Below are positions 56,673 to 64,000 of a DNA stretch of 64,000 nt, piece by piece. Position 1 is the stretch's first letter. Every line of letters starts with the position of its first letter. The DNA comes from Hyalangium ruber (GTDB lineage: Bacteria > Myxococcota > Myxococcia > Myxococcales > Myxococcaceae): positions 372,001 through 436,000 of the forward strand of contig NZ_JAXIVS010000002.1 of the NCBI RefSeq assembly GCF_034259325.1, written 5' to 3'. The notes beneath the pieces were generated by a model. The model did not search any database. It was not told the DNA's origin and saw only the letters and a list, made by a program, of their open reading frames with translations. A program made the position numbers and the translations under genes.

Positions 56673-56715
56673 AAGGGGCCTGGGGTGGACACCGCCCCAT
56701 GGCCCCTTTCTCTTT
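56673..56715 (+). terminator. Strong intrinsic terminator
   Basis: A perfect 8-bp stem AAGGGGCC / GGCCCCTT (56673-56680 with 56701-56708) continues inward as TGGGG / CCCCA, with one bulged T, and is followed by TCTCTTT. This should end the PNPOx-like transcript and insulate the inositol-lipid operon. Confidence 0.88.
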
Positions 56716-56738
56716 GGCGGCGTGGTAACGAAGCGGCG

Positions 56739-56767
56739 TTGAACTTCAAAACGCTTTAGAGTATCAA
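56739..56767 (+). promoter_or_regulatory. Candidate sigma-70-type promoter of the inositol-lipid operon
   Basis: TTGAAC (56739-56744) and TATCAA (56762-56767) are separated by exactly 17 bases. They lie in a locally AT-richer stretch 92 bases before the start of the inositol-phosphate synthase gene and after the strong terminator. A rough -10 match makes this moderate only. Confidence 0.5.
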
Positions 56768-56858
56768 CCATCCGCATCCGAGAGTTTCCCCGTCGGGGGG
56801 ACAGTGCCTGGCCGGGGCCTGCCGCGCATTCACGCGCACTCGGAAGGGAAGCCACCAC

Positions 56859-58196
56859 ATGGATACGAAGGTAAGGGCAGTCTCCAAGCCCGAGGGGAAG
56901 CTGGCGATTCTGTTGCCGGGCCTCGGAGCGGTCTCCACCACCCTCATCGCGGGCGTCGAGATGGTCCGTCAGGGCAAGGGCCTGCCCGTCGGCTCGCTCA
57001 CGCAGATGGGCACCGCGCGCCTGGGCAAGCGGACCGAGGGCCGCACCGTGAAGATCAAGGACCTGGTGCCGATCGCCCAGCTCCAGGACGTGGTCTTCGG
57101 CGCCTGGGACATCATCAACGAGAACGCCGCGCAGGTGGCTGCCCGCTCGGACGTGCTGAGCAAGGAGCACCAGGAGCTGGTGCGCCCGGCGCTGGAGAAG
57201 ATCGTCCCCAAGAAGGGCGTGCACAACCCCGAGTTCGTGCGCCGCATCGCCGCCAACCACATCAAGGACACCAAGACGCACCGCGAGAGCATCGAGGCGC
57301 TGCGCCAGGACATCCGCGACTTCAAGAAGGAGCTCGGGGCCAAGCGCGCGGTGATGATCGTCTGCGCCTCGGTGGAGACGTACACGGGCACCCCGGCGGC
57401 CACGCAGTCGCTCGCGGCGCTGGAGAAGGCGCTGGACGCCAATGACGCCTCCATCAACCCCACGCTGCTGTACGCCTACGCGGCGCTGAAGGAGGGCGTG
57501 CCCTTCGCCAACGCCACGCCGAACACCTCGGTGGACACCCCCGCGCTGCAGGAGCTGGCGCGCCAGGAGGGCCTGCCGGTCGCGGGTAGGGACTTGAAGA
57601 GCGGCCAGACGATGATGAAGACGGTCATCGCCCCCTCGCTCAAGGCGCGCATGCTGGGCCTCGAGGGCTGGTTCTCCACCAACATCCTGGGCAACCGCGA
57701 CGGCGAGGTGCTGGATGATCCGCAGGCCTTCAAGGCCAAGGAAGTGACCAAGGCGGGCGTGCTGGACACCATCCTCCAGCCCGAGGTGTACCCCGAGCTC
57801 TACGGCAAGGTGAGCCACAAGGTCTCGATCCACTACTACCCCCCGCGCGGCGACGCGAAGGAGGGCTGGGACAACATCGACATCTTCGGCTGGCTGGGCT
57901 ACCCCATGCAGCTGAAGATCAACTTCCTGTGCCGCGACTCCATCCTGGCCGCGCCGCTGGTGCTGGACATCGCCCTGTTCCTGGACCTGGCCAAGCGCCT
58001 GGAGTGGAAGGGCATCCAGGAGTGGATGTCGTTCTACTTCAAGAGCCCGATGGCGCAGCCGGGCCTGCAGCCCGAGCACGACCTGTTCATCCAGCAGACG
58101 AAGCTGAAGAACACGCTGCGCATCATCGCTGGCGAGGAGCCCATCACCCACCTCGGCCTCGACTACTACGGGGATGACCTCCCTCTCGCCCGCTAA
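56859..58196 (+). CDS. ino1: myo-Inositol-1-phosphate synthase
   Basis: The product has 445 residues. It converts glucose-6-phosphate to 1D-myo-inositol-3-phosphate with NAD+. Visible family features are the N-terminal dinucleotide fold LLPGLGAVSTTLIAG, GAWDIINENA, YAYAALKEGVPFANATPN, and the C-terminal AAPLVLDIALFLDLAKR. Length is normal. The PAP2 gene starts 23 bases before its stop, so translation is coupled. It is the first step of the operon's proposed inositol-lipid pathway. Confidence 0.95.
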   Translation: MDTKVRAVSKPEGKLAILLPGLGAVSTTLIAGVEMVRQGKGLPVGSLTQMGTARLGKRTEGRTVKIKDLVPIAQLQDVVFGAWDIINENAAQVAARSDVLSKEHQELVRPALEKIVPKKGVHNPEFVRRIAANHIKDTKTHRESIEALRQDIRDFKKELGAKRAVMIVCASVETYTGTPAATQSLAALEKALDANDASINPTLLYAYAALKEGVPFANATPNTSVDTPALQELARQEGLPVAGRDLKSGQTMMKTVIAPSLKARMLGLEGWFSTNILGNRDGEVLDDPQAFKAKEVTKAGVLDTILQPEVYPELYGKVSHKVSIHYYPPRGDAKEGWDNIDIFGWLGYPMQLKINFLCRDSILAAPLVLDIALFLDLAKRLEWKGIQEWMSFYFKSPMAQPGLQPEHDLFIQQTKLKNTLRIIAGEEPITHLGLDYYGDDLPLAR

Positions 58197-59106
58197 GACC
58201 GGGTCGAAGGCGTTTCCGTGGCTCATCTCCCTGTTCGGGGTGGGCCACCTCGCCTTCGTCGCCGCGATGGGGAAGCTGCGGTGGGAGCACGCCGCGGCGG
58301 ACCTCTTGCTCGTGGGGCTGGCTTGGGCCGGCCCCGCGCCGCGGCGTTTTTTGCGGGGCGCCTTCCCGCTGTACCTCACCGGACTGCTGCTGGACACCCA
58401 GTGGCTGTGGCTGGGGCTGCGGGGGCGCATCCACACCGGTGACTTGTGGGACCTGGAGCTCGCGCTGTTCGCCGCGCCGGGCAACACCACCTGGCCGGCC
58501 TACTTCGAGACACGCACCCACGCGGTGCTCGACTTTTTCTGTGGCTTCTCCTACGCGGCCTACCTCTACGAGGTGTTCGCGCTGGCCCTGCTGTACTTCT
58601 TCCGCAAGCACCCGCGCTTCGAAGTCATGTGCTGGGCCTTCATGCTGTGCAACGCCATCGGGGTGGTGACGTACATCGTCTACCCCGCGGCTCCGCCCTG
58701 GTACGTCATGCAGTACGGCCCGGGGCCGGCGGACCTGGCGGCAGCTCCGAGCCAGGCGGGTACCGCGCGCTTCGACGCGCTGCTGGGCATCCGCTACTTC
58801 GCCAACTTCTACGCTCGTAACCCCAACGTGTTTGGCGCCATGCCCTCGCTGCATGCCGCCTACCCCGTGCTGGTCGTCTGGCAAGCATGGGGGCTGGGGA
58901 GGGCCTGGCGCGTCGGTACCATCGCCTTCGCCGCGTTGGTGGCATTTTCAGCCATATATCTGCAGCACCACTACATCCTGGACGTCGTGGCCGGGGTCGT
59001 CGTTGCCCTGGTGGCGTGCTCGGCCGTGGAGTACGCCTTCGCCCGCCGTGAATCATCGGCCGTCACGCCCGTCCCCCTCGTGCCTGGAGGAGACAGCCGT
59101 GCTTGA
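58174..59106 (+). CDS. PAP2-family, inositol phosphorylceramide synthase-like membrane enzyme
   Basis: The product has 310 residues and about six membrane helices. The PAP2/LPT catalytic motifs are present as GAMPSLHAAYP (H227) and HHYILDVVAG (H265/H266, D270). This pattern is shared with AUR1-type IPC synthases, which transfer phosphoinositol from phosphatidylinositol to ceramide. It sits between inositol-phosphate synthase and a CDP-alcohol phosphatidyltransferase, which supports this role over a plain lipid phosphatase. The frame overlaps both neighbours. Confidence 0.8.
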   Translation: MTSLSPAKTGSKAFPWLISLFGVGHLAFVAAMGKLRWEHAAADLLLVGLAWAGPAPRRFLRGAFPLYLTGLLLDTQWLWLGLRGRIHTGDLWDLELALFAAPGNTTWPAYFETRTHAVLDFFCGFSYAAYLYEVFALALLYFFRKHPRFEVMCWAFMLCNAIGVVTYIVYPAAPPWYVMQYGPGPADLAAAPSQAGTARFDALLGIRYFANFYARNPNVFGAMPSLHAAYPVLVVWQAWGLGRAWRVGTIAFAALVAFSAIYLQHHYILDVVAGVVVALVACSAVEYAFARRESSAVTPVPLVPGGDSRA

Positions 59107-60337
59107 CACCGTTGTGTCCTGGATTCTGGGAGACCTCTCCCCTTCCGCTCGTATCTGGACGGCGCTCGCGCCAGCCATCTTCGCGTGCGGCTACTTCATC
59201 ATCGGTCTGCTGCTGTTCCTGGTGCGCTGCGCCATCAAGGGCGTGCCCCAGGACGAGGAGACGCTCAAGCGCGGTAGCACCGTGCTGGTGGGCATGTTCC
59301 TGCGGCACTACTTCTTCTGGGTCATCCAGCCCCTGTACGCGCTCATCTACCGCTCGGGGCTGCCGGCCAACGCGCTGTCCATGCTGTCGGGGCTCCTCGG
59401 AGTCTCCTCGGGCGTGGCGGTGGCGGCCGGGCGCTTCGCGATGGGCGGCTGGCTGTTCCTGGCCGCCGGCATCCTGGACGTCATGGACGGCCGCATCGCC
59501 CGCGTCCGCAAGGAGGCCAACCCGGCAGGCGCGGCGCTGGACTCGGTGCTGGACCGGTACGTGGACTCGGCCATGCTGATGGGCCTGGCCTGGTACTACC
59601 GGGACAACTGGGTGCTGCTGCCGGTGCTGGTGGCGTTCCTGGGCACCTCGCTGGTGCCCTACGTGCGCGCGCGCGGCGAGGGCCTGGGCATCAACATCCG
59701 CGGCGGGGCCATGCAGCGCCTGGAGCGGGTGCTCTTCCTGGGCGTGGGCGTGGCGCTCTCGCCCATCATCGAGGCCATCTGGTTCCCCGAGCAGAAGCAC
59801 CCCATGCACTGGCTGGCCGTGGTGGGCCTGGTGTTCGTGGCGGTGATGAGCAACGTGACGGCGCTCTCGCGCTTCCGGGCGCTGGTGGCCGCGCTGGCGC
59901 CGCCGAAGCCCGCGCGCAAGCGCTCGAGCTCGGCGATTCTCGGCTTCAACGCGGCGGCGGGAGCGATTGCCACGGGCATCGACTTCGCCGCGGTGCTGGC
60001 GATGGTGAAGTGGCTGGACTTCTCGCCGGTGCTGGCCACGGCGCTGGGGTGCGTGCTGGGCGGGGTGGTGAACTACTCCATCAACCGCGTCATCACCTTC
60101 CGGAGCCGAGGCGCGGTGGCGCCGCAGCTGGCGCGCTACGCGCTGGTGAGCGCCACCAGCGCACTGCTGAATGCGGGCGGGGTGGCGTTGTTCACCCTGC
60201 ACCCGCAACTGGCGTACACGCTGGGTTGGTGGTTGGCTCGCGGGGCGGTGTACTTCGCGTGGAACCTCCCCCTCCAGCGGGACTACGTCTTCAATGACCC
60301 GCCGGAGGCGCTCCTGGAGCGCCCTCATGCGGCTTGA
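59099..60337 (+). CDS. CDP-alcohol phosphatidyltransferase fused to a GtrA domain
   Basis: The product has 412 residues and starts at GTG 59099 with GGAGGAG upstream. The N-terminal half has the full CDP-OH-PT motif D127xxD130G131xxAR135, G144, D148, D152, so it should join inositol phosphate to CDP-diacylglycerol (phosphatidylinositol-phosphate synthase role). The C-terminal ~120 residues match the four-helix GtrA family, associated with lipid-linked substrate translocation. The fusion is unusual and suggests synthesis coupled to movement across the membrane. Confidence 0.88.
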   Translation: MLDTVVSWILGDLSPSARIWTALAPAIFACGYFIIGLLLFLVRCAIKGVPQDEETLKRGSTVLVGMFLRHYFFWVIQPLYALIYRSGLPANALSMLSGLLGVSSGVAVAAGRFAMGGWLFLAAGILDVMDGRIARVRKEANPAGAALDSVLDRYVDSAMLMGLAWYYRDNWVLLPVLVAFLGTSLVPYVRARGEGLGINIRGGAMQRLERVLFLGVGVALSPIIEAIWFPEQKHPMHWLAVVGLVFVAVMSNVTALSRFRALVAALAPPKPARKRSSSAILGFNAAAGAIATGIDFAAVLAMVKWLDFSPVLATALGCVLGGVVNYSINRVITFRSRGAVAPQLARYALVSATSALLNAGGVALFTLHPQLAYTLGWWLARGAVYFAWNLPLQRDYVFNDPPEALLERPHAA

Positions 60338-61307
60338 ACGACTGTCGTGCCTGACATGGTTGGCCGTGCTCGTCCTGCCCTGGGTGGCGGCGGGCTCTGC
60401 CTTGGAGCCGCTGCCCTCGAAGAACGACAACTACGGGGAGAGCTTCAGCTTCACGGTGGACCTGGAGGACGGCACCTTCATCTCGGTGGGCCTCTCCATC
60501 ACCAACCTGGGGCCGGGCTCGCGCAATGGCGTGTGCCGGGCCACGGTGGTGCGTCCGGGCAAGAAGCCCTGGAGTCCGCAGGTGAAGGTGGACTCGGACG
60601 AGTGGAGCTATGACAAGGCCACCAACACGCTGAAGATGGGGCCCTGCACGCTGCACGCGGGCACGGGCACCCACCTCTCGGTGCCGCTGGCGGGCGGGCT
60701 GGTGAACATCGCCTTCGCGGAGGCGCCCGCGCCGCTGGCGCCTCCGGGCTCGGAGGTCGTCGTCGACAACTCGCGCTACCGGCACGAGGTGCTGCTGCCC
60801 TTCACCCCGGCGAAGGTGAGCCTGAAGCTGCCGGGCTCGGACACGCTGCTGGAGCTGACGGGCGGGGGCTACGGGGACCACTCGCACTCCACGGTGGCGC
60901 CGGCGAAGCTGGCGCGGCACTGGGTGCGCTTCCGGGCGCTGCGGGGCGAGGAGAACCTGCTGCTCCTGGCGCGCGAGGGCTTCGATGGGGGCTTTGGCCC
61001 GGTGTACCTGTGGACCTCGGGCGGCACGCCGCAGGCGCTGCAGCGCTTCGAGCTGCGCCGCAAGGAGGACGCGGCCTCCAAGTTCGCGGGGTGGGAGGCG
61101 AACCTCAGCGGCGAAGGCGAGCTGATGACGCTGCGCTCCACCTCGCTGCTGCTGCGCAACGCGCCGGTGCAGGACCTGGGGCTGCTGGGCAGCCTGGTGA
61201 AGCCGGTGGTGGGCTCGCCGGTGACATACGTCATGCGGGCGGTGTTGGAGCGGCCGGGGCAGCCGGCCCTGCCGGGCGTCATGGAAGTGACACTGGATGA
61301 GGGCTGA
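60327..61307 (+). CDS. Exported lipocalin-like protein (Svf1/AttH-like candidate)
   Basis: The product has 326 residues with a signal peptide (LTWLAVLVLPWVAAGSA). The mature part is beta-strand rich. The SFTVDLEDGTFISVGLSITN strands followed by a second barrel-like half resemble Svf1/AttH-type two-domain lipocalins, which bind hydrophobic ligands; yeast Svf1 handles ceramide. Within an inositol phosphoceramide operon a lipid carrier is a sensible role. The similarity is weak and by eye only. It overlaps the upstream gene by 11 bases. Confidence 0.55.
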   Translation: MRLERLSCLTWLAVLVLPWVAAGSALEPLPSKNDNYGESFSFTVDLEDGTFISVGLSITNLGPGSRNGVCRATVVRPGKKPWSPQVKVDSDEWSYDKATNTLKMGPCTLHAGTGTHLSVPLAGGLVNIAFAEAPAPLAPPGSEVVVDNSRYRHEVLLPFTPAKVSLKLPGSDTLLELTGGGYGDHSHSTVAPAKLARHWVRFRALRGEENLLLLAREGFDGGFGPVYLWTSGGTPQALQRFELRRKEDAASKFAGWEANLSGEGELMTLRSTSLLLRNAPVQDLGLLGSLVKPVVGSPVTYVMRAVLERPGQPALPGVMEVTLDEG

Positions 61308-61325
61308 GGTGTTCGGAGGTATCGC

Positions 61326-61934
61326 GTGAGTGTCTCGTTGCTCCGAGAGGTCCACCATGTGCCTGGGGTGCGCGGCTTCGTGCGCAAGCAGGTGCTGCGC
61401 TCGGTGGCGCGGGTCATCGAGTGGACGACGAAGCTGCCGGGGCGCGGCATGAACATCTCGCGGGTGAATGACTGGCTGTGGGTGGGGGGCTCGGTGGCGC
61501 GCTCGCAGTACCGGGAGCTGGCGACGCAGGGCATCACCGCGGTCATCGACATGCGCGGCGAGCGCTGTGACGACGCGGCGGCGCTCTCGGTGCTGGGCAT
61601 CGAGCTCTTGCACCTGCCGGTGACGGACCGCTACCCACCCTCGGTGGAGCAGCTGATGAAGGGCGTGGAGTGGGCGATGCCCCGGGTAAAGGCGGGAGGC
61701 CGGCTCTACGCGCACTGCGAGCACGGCGTGGGGCGCGGGCCGCTGATGGGGTTGGCGGTGATGGTGGCGTTGGGGGCGGAGGCGCCCGAGGCTTATCGCG
61801 CGCTGAGAAAAGCGCGCTGGCAGTCGACGCTGAACGACCGGCAGTTGAACGGACTGGCCGACTTCGTCACGGCTTGGACAGCGCGAGGTACCGCGGCCGG
61901 AGGCAAACCGCCCTCCAGCGCCACGGGCAGCTGA
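61326..61934 (+). CDS. PTPMT1-like dual-specificity phosphatase (probable PI-phosphate phosphatase)
   Basis: The product has 202 residues and starts at GTG 61326 with GGAGGT upstream. The CX5R active site is HCEHGVGRG with C131 and R137. The general acid candidate is D101 in LPVTDRYPPS, followed by LMKGVEWA. The layout resembles PTPMT1 and bacterial PIP phosphatases, which remove the phosphate left when inositol phosphate is condensed with CDP-diacylglycerol. It would complete the route to phosphatidylinositol. Confidence 0.82.
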   Translation: MSVSLLREVHHVPGVRGFVRKQVLRSVARVIEWTTKLPGRGMNISRVNDWLWVGGSVARSQYRELATQGITAVIDMRGERCDDAAALSVLGIELLHLPVTDRYPPSVEQLMKGVEWAMPRVKAGGRLYAHCEHGVGRGPLMGLAVMVALGAEAPEAYRALRKARWQSTLNDRQLNGLADFVTAWTARGTAAGGKPPSSATGS

Positions 61935-62008
61935 AGCTCCTGGAACTCCGACGTGTCAAAGGACTAGAAGCACCACCTGCGGTCCCCTGCTAGAAAAGGC
62001 CGAGCGTT

Positions 62009-62668
62009 ATGAGCCGCCCCTACCTCCGCCATCAATCCGGTCGCATGTTCGACAACGCCTTCCTCGAGGCGTGCTCGAAGGTCCACCCGTCGCTGCCCTT
62101 CATCTTCTACATCCCCATCACGCTGGCGCTGTTCGGGTGGGGGCTGTACTCGGGGACGACGACGGTGGTGCGCGCGGCGATCTTCGTGCCGCTGGGCGTG
62201 CTCACGTGGATCACCATGGAGTACTGCATCCACCGCTACTTCTTCCACTGGGAGGGCAATGGCCCCTTCACGCGGCGGGTGCATGAGATTGCCCACGGCT
62301 ACCACCACAAGTACCCGGACGACGCCACGCGGCTGGTGATGCCGCTGGGGGCGAGCATTCCGCTGGCGATCCTCATCTCCGGGCTGCTGTGGCTGCTGGG
62401 CAGCCCGGTGTGGGCGCTGCCGTACTTCTGCGGAATCGTCTGGGGCTACCTGGCCTATGACTTCATCCACTGGGCGACGCACCACCTGACGCCGCGCACG
62501 GCGTGGGGCAAGGCGCTGCGGGCGCACCACATGGCGCACCACTTCGCGACGCCGGACCGCAACTTCGGCATCAGCAACCGGTGGGTGGATATCCTGGTGG
62601 GCAGCGGGGGCAAGCGCCCCGCGAAGCGCTCCGAGGAAGAGCTCAGCCTGGAGCGCCCGCAGGCCTGA
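62009..62668 (+). CDS. FA2H-like fatty acid/sphingolipid hydroxylase
   Basis: The product has 219 residues and about four membrane helices. The di-iron histidine clusters of the fatty-acid hydroxylase superfamily are all visible: EYCIHRYFFH, HEIAHGYHHKYPDD, HWATHH and HHMAHHF, then NFGISNRWVDILVG. The pattern is closest to FA2H/Scs7, which 2-hydroxylates the acyl chain of ceramide. It is the last gene of the operon, 74 bp after the phosphatase. Its stop abuts the convergent amylase gene. Confidence 0.85.
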   Translation: MSRPYLRHQSGRMFDNAFLEACSKVHPSLPFIFYIPITLALFGWGLYSGTTTVVRAAIFVPLGVLTWITMEYCIHRYFFHWEGNGPFTRRVHEIAHGYHHKYPDDATRLVMPLGASIPLAILISGLLWLLGSPVWALPYFCGIVWGYLAYDFIHWATHHLTPRTAWGKALRAHHMAHHFATPDRNFGISNRWVDILVGSGGKRPAKRSEEELSLERPQA

Positions 62669-64000
62669 TCACGGCACGGTGAGCACCGGGGTGTCGTCGA
62701 GCACCAGCGGGTCCGTGGCGCCGTCGCCGCCCCAGAACTTCCACTGCTCGGCGGCGGGGACGAGCGGCCGATAGCCGCCGTCATAGTCCCAGGTGGTGAC
62801 GTACACCTTCACTCCGCTCAGGTGGGTAAGCCCGCCGAACAGCTCGCCGGGCAGCGTGAGGGAGACGGTGTGGGTGGGCTGATCCACCGTGATGGCCGCG
62901 GTGGGAGACACCGGGGCGCCATCCTCGGTGGCCGAGGCGCCAATCGGGTTGAACAGTCCGTTGGACCAGCCGTGGACGCGAACATGGTAGTCCCAGTCCA
63001 TGCCCGTGGGCAGTGAAGCGTTCTGACGCGGCATCACCGTGAGGCCCGTGCGGCCGGGCACGTCGATGTAGACCGTGAAGGCCACGTGGTCGAAGCCGTT
63101 CTGCGGGCTCCACACGGTGGTGACACGGTTCGTCTGGAGCGCCAGCTTCAGCACGGTGCCCGCGCCCTGCACGGTGACGCGGCGCAGGTCTCCCTGGTGG
63201 TTCTCTCCCCAGGTGGCGTCGGTGGGGTAGTGGTAGCGGCCTTCCGGGCCCACGTCATCATTGGCCGGGTCCTCGTGGGTGAGCAGGGTCACGAAGGTCC
63301 GGTTGACGCGGAAGGTGAGCGTCCCCGAGAAGACCTGAGGCTCCTCGGCCCACGCCACCAGCGCGTGCTGGATGTTGGGGTCCACCATGCCGGCGGTGCT
63401 CACGACGGTGCGCCAGGTGCCATCGCCGTTGACCGTCACCGTGCTCGCCGTGCCGAGCGCTCCATCCACCACCACCTTGAAGGTGGCCACGCCGGTGGCG
63501 GTGCCGGACAGCTCGAAGTCCCCGCCCACCGTGGCACCGCTGGTGTTGGTCAGGGTGATGCGGGCCGTCTCGGCGGGCGGCGGCGTCCCCCGGCCCGTGG
63601 GCATGTAGACGCGAGCCGCTCGCGCGGGCAGCTTCAGGGACAGCCCTCCGCCCCGCCCCACGTGGGCATCCCCGGCCCCACCGCCCAGGCTCGTCAGCAG
63701 CTTCAGCTCGCTGCCATCGGTCAGGCCCGTGGGCAGGTTGTCCAGCAGCGTCTCCTCATCCGAGGTGTTGAAGATGACGAAGGCCACCTGCCCCTCGCCC
63801 TCCATCTTGTAGGCGAACACGCCACCCCGGGCCGCGTTCTGCCGCAGCACCGTGGGCACGCCCCGGCGGAAGACGGCGTGCTGCTTGCGCAGAGAGGTCA
63901 CCTCGCGCAGCAGTGCGTACAGCGGCGCGGAGGTGTCGAAGTGGTCCCTGCCGCCCGAGTCGACGCCCTCGCGGAACATCGCGCCGCGCTGCGCGGTGAA
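62669..64000 (-). CDS. Alpha-amylase-family protein, C-terminal part (5' end outside window)
   Basis: The frame is open to the right edge, so the N-terminal catalytic barrel is outside the window. The visible 443 residues begin with a short stretch typical of the end of an amylase barrel (GREHFD-like GRDHFDTSAPLYALL). An all-beta domain (FAYKMEGEGQVAFVIFNTS), an Ig-like module (TNTSGATVGGDFELSG) and a C-terminal glucodextranase-like beta domain follow. It probably acts outside the cell on starch-like polysaccharide. The catalytic residues cannot be checked. Confidence 0.75.
   Translation of the reverse strand, partial: FTAQRGAMFREGVDSGGRDHFDTSAPLYALLREVTSLRKQHAVFRRGVPTVLRQNAARGGVFAYKMEGEGQVAFVIFNTSDEETLLDNLPTGLTDGSELKLLTSLGGGAGDAHVGRGGGLSLKLPARAARVYMPTGRGTPPPAETARITLTNTSGATVGGDFELSGTATGVATFKVVVDGALGTASTVTVNGDGTWRTVVSTAGMVDPNIQHALVAWAEEPQVFSGTLTFRVNRTFVTLLTHEDPANDDVGPEGRYHYPTDATWGENHQGDLRRVTVQGAGTVLKLALQTNRVTTVWSPQNGFDHVAFTVYIDVPGRTGLTVMPRQNASLPTGMDWDYHVRVHGWSNGLFNPIGASATEDGAPVSPTAAITVDQPTHTVSLTLPGELFGGLTHLSGVKVYVTTWDYDGGYRPLVPAAEQWKFWGGDGATDPLVLDDTPVLTVP

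Overview
The window is high-GC, densely coded DNA that looks like a chromosome segment of a myxobacterium, most likely suborder Cystobacterineae (Archangium, Cystobacter, Stigmatella or a relative). The clues are fusions of Ser/Thr kinase, ATPase and histidine kinase, many orphan two-component proteins, a DUSAM-repeat protein, Cys-rich secreted proteins and inositol-lipid genes. No rRNA, tRNA, insertion sequence, integrase or CRISPR array was seen.

Left edge (1-6079): a large P-loop ATPase, open at the window edge, is followed 1 bp later by an 893-residue divergent adenosine deaminase with a full set of catalytic residues. This is the layout of the anti-phage system RADAR (rdrA-rdrB), in an unusually large form.

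6.3-18.7 kb: a Cache-type sensor kinase; two adjacent cytochromes P450 with an unknown third gene; a 1088-residue Ala/Lys-rich helical repeat protein; an ECF41 sigma factor coupled to an NDH-2-like flavoprotein, with an ECF41-type promoter upstream; and a small exported TonB-like protein.

18.7-39.4 kb: a beta-propeller hybrid histidine kinase, a papain-like-fold protein, an SPFH protein, small Cys-rich exported proteins, and two giant Ser/Thr kinases. The kinases flank a compact ACP, methyltransferase and acyl-AMP-ligase operon.

39.5-56.7 kb: an acyltransferase and Rieske oxygenase pair; a six-gene two-component cluster with an embedded thioredoxin-fold protein; a GNAT/LuxI-like acyltransferase fused to a cyclic-nucleotide-binding domain; and a run of housekeeping and unknown genes (HPF, DUF72, DUSAM, ATPase, paired bacterial PH proteins, aldo/keto reductase, PNPOx-like protein).

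56.7-62.7 kb: after a strong intrinsic terminator and a plausible promoter comes a tightly packed six-gene operon. It encodes myo-inositol-phosphate synthase, a PAP2/IPC-synthase-like enzyme, a CDP-alcohol phosphatidyltransferase fused to GtrA, a lipocalin-like exported protein, a PTPMT1-like phosphatase and an FA2H-like hydroxylase. Together they describe a route from glucose-6-phosphate to phosphatidylinositol and then hydroxylated inositol phosphoceramide. The right edge holds the C-terminal part of a secreted alpha-amylase-family protein on the minus strand.
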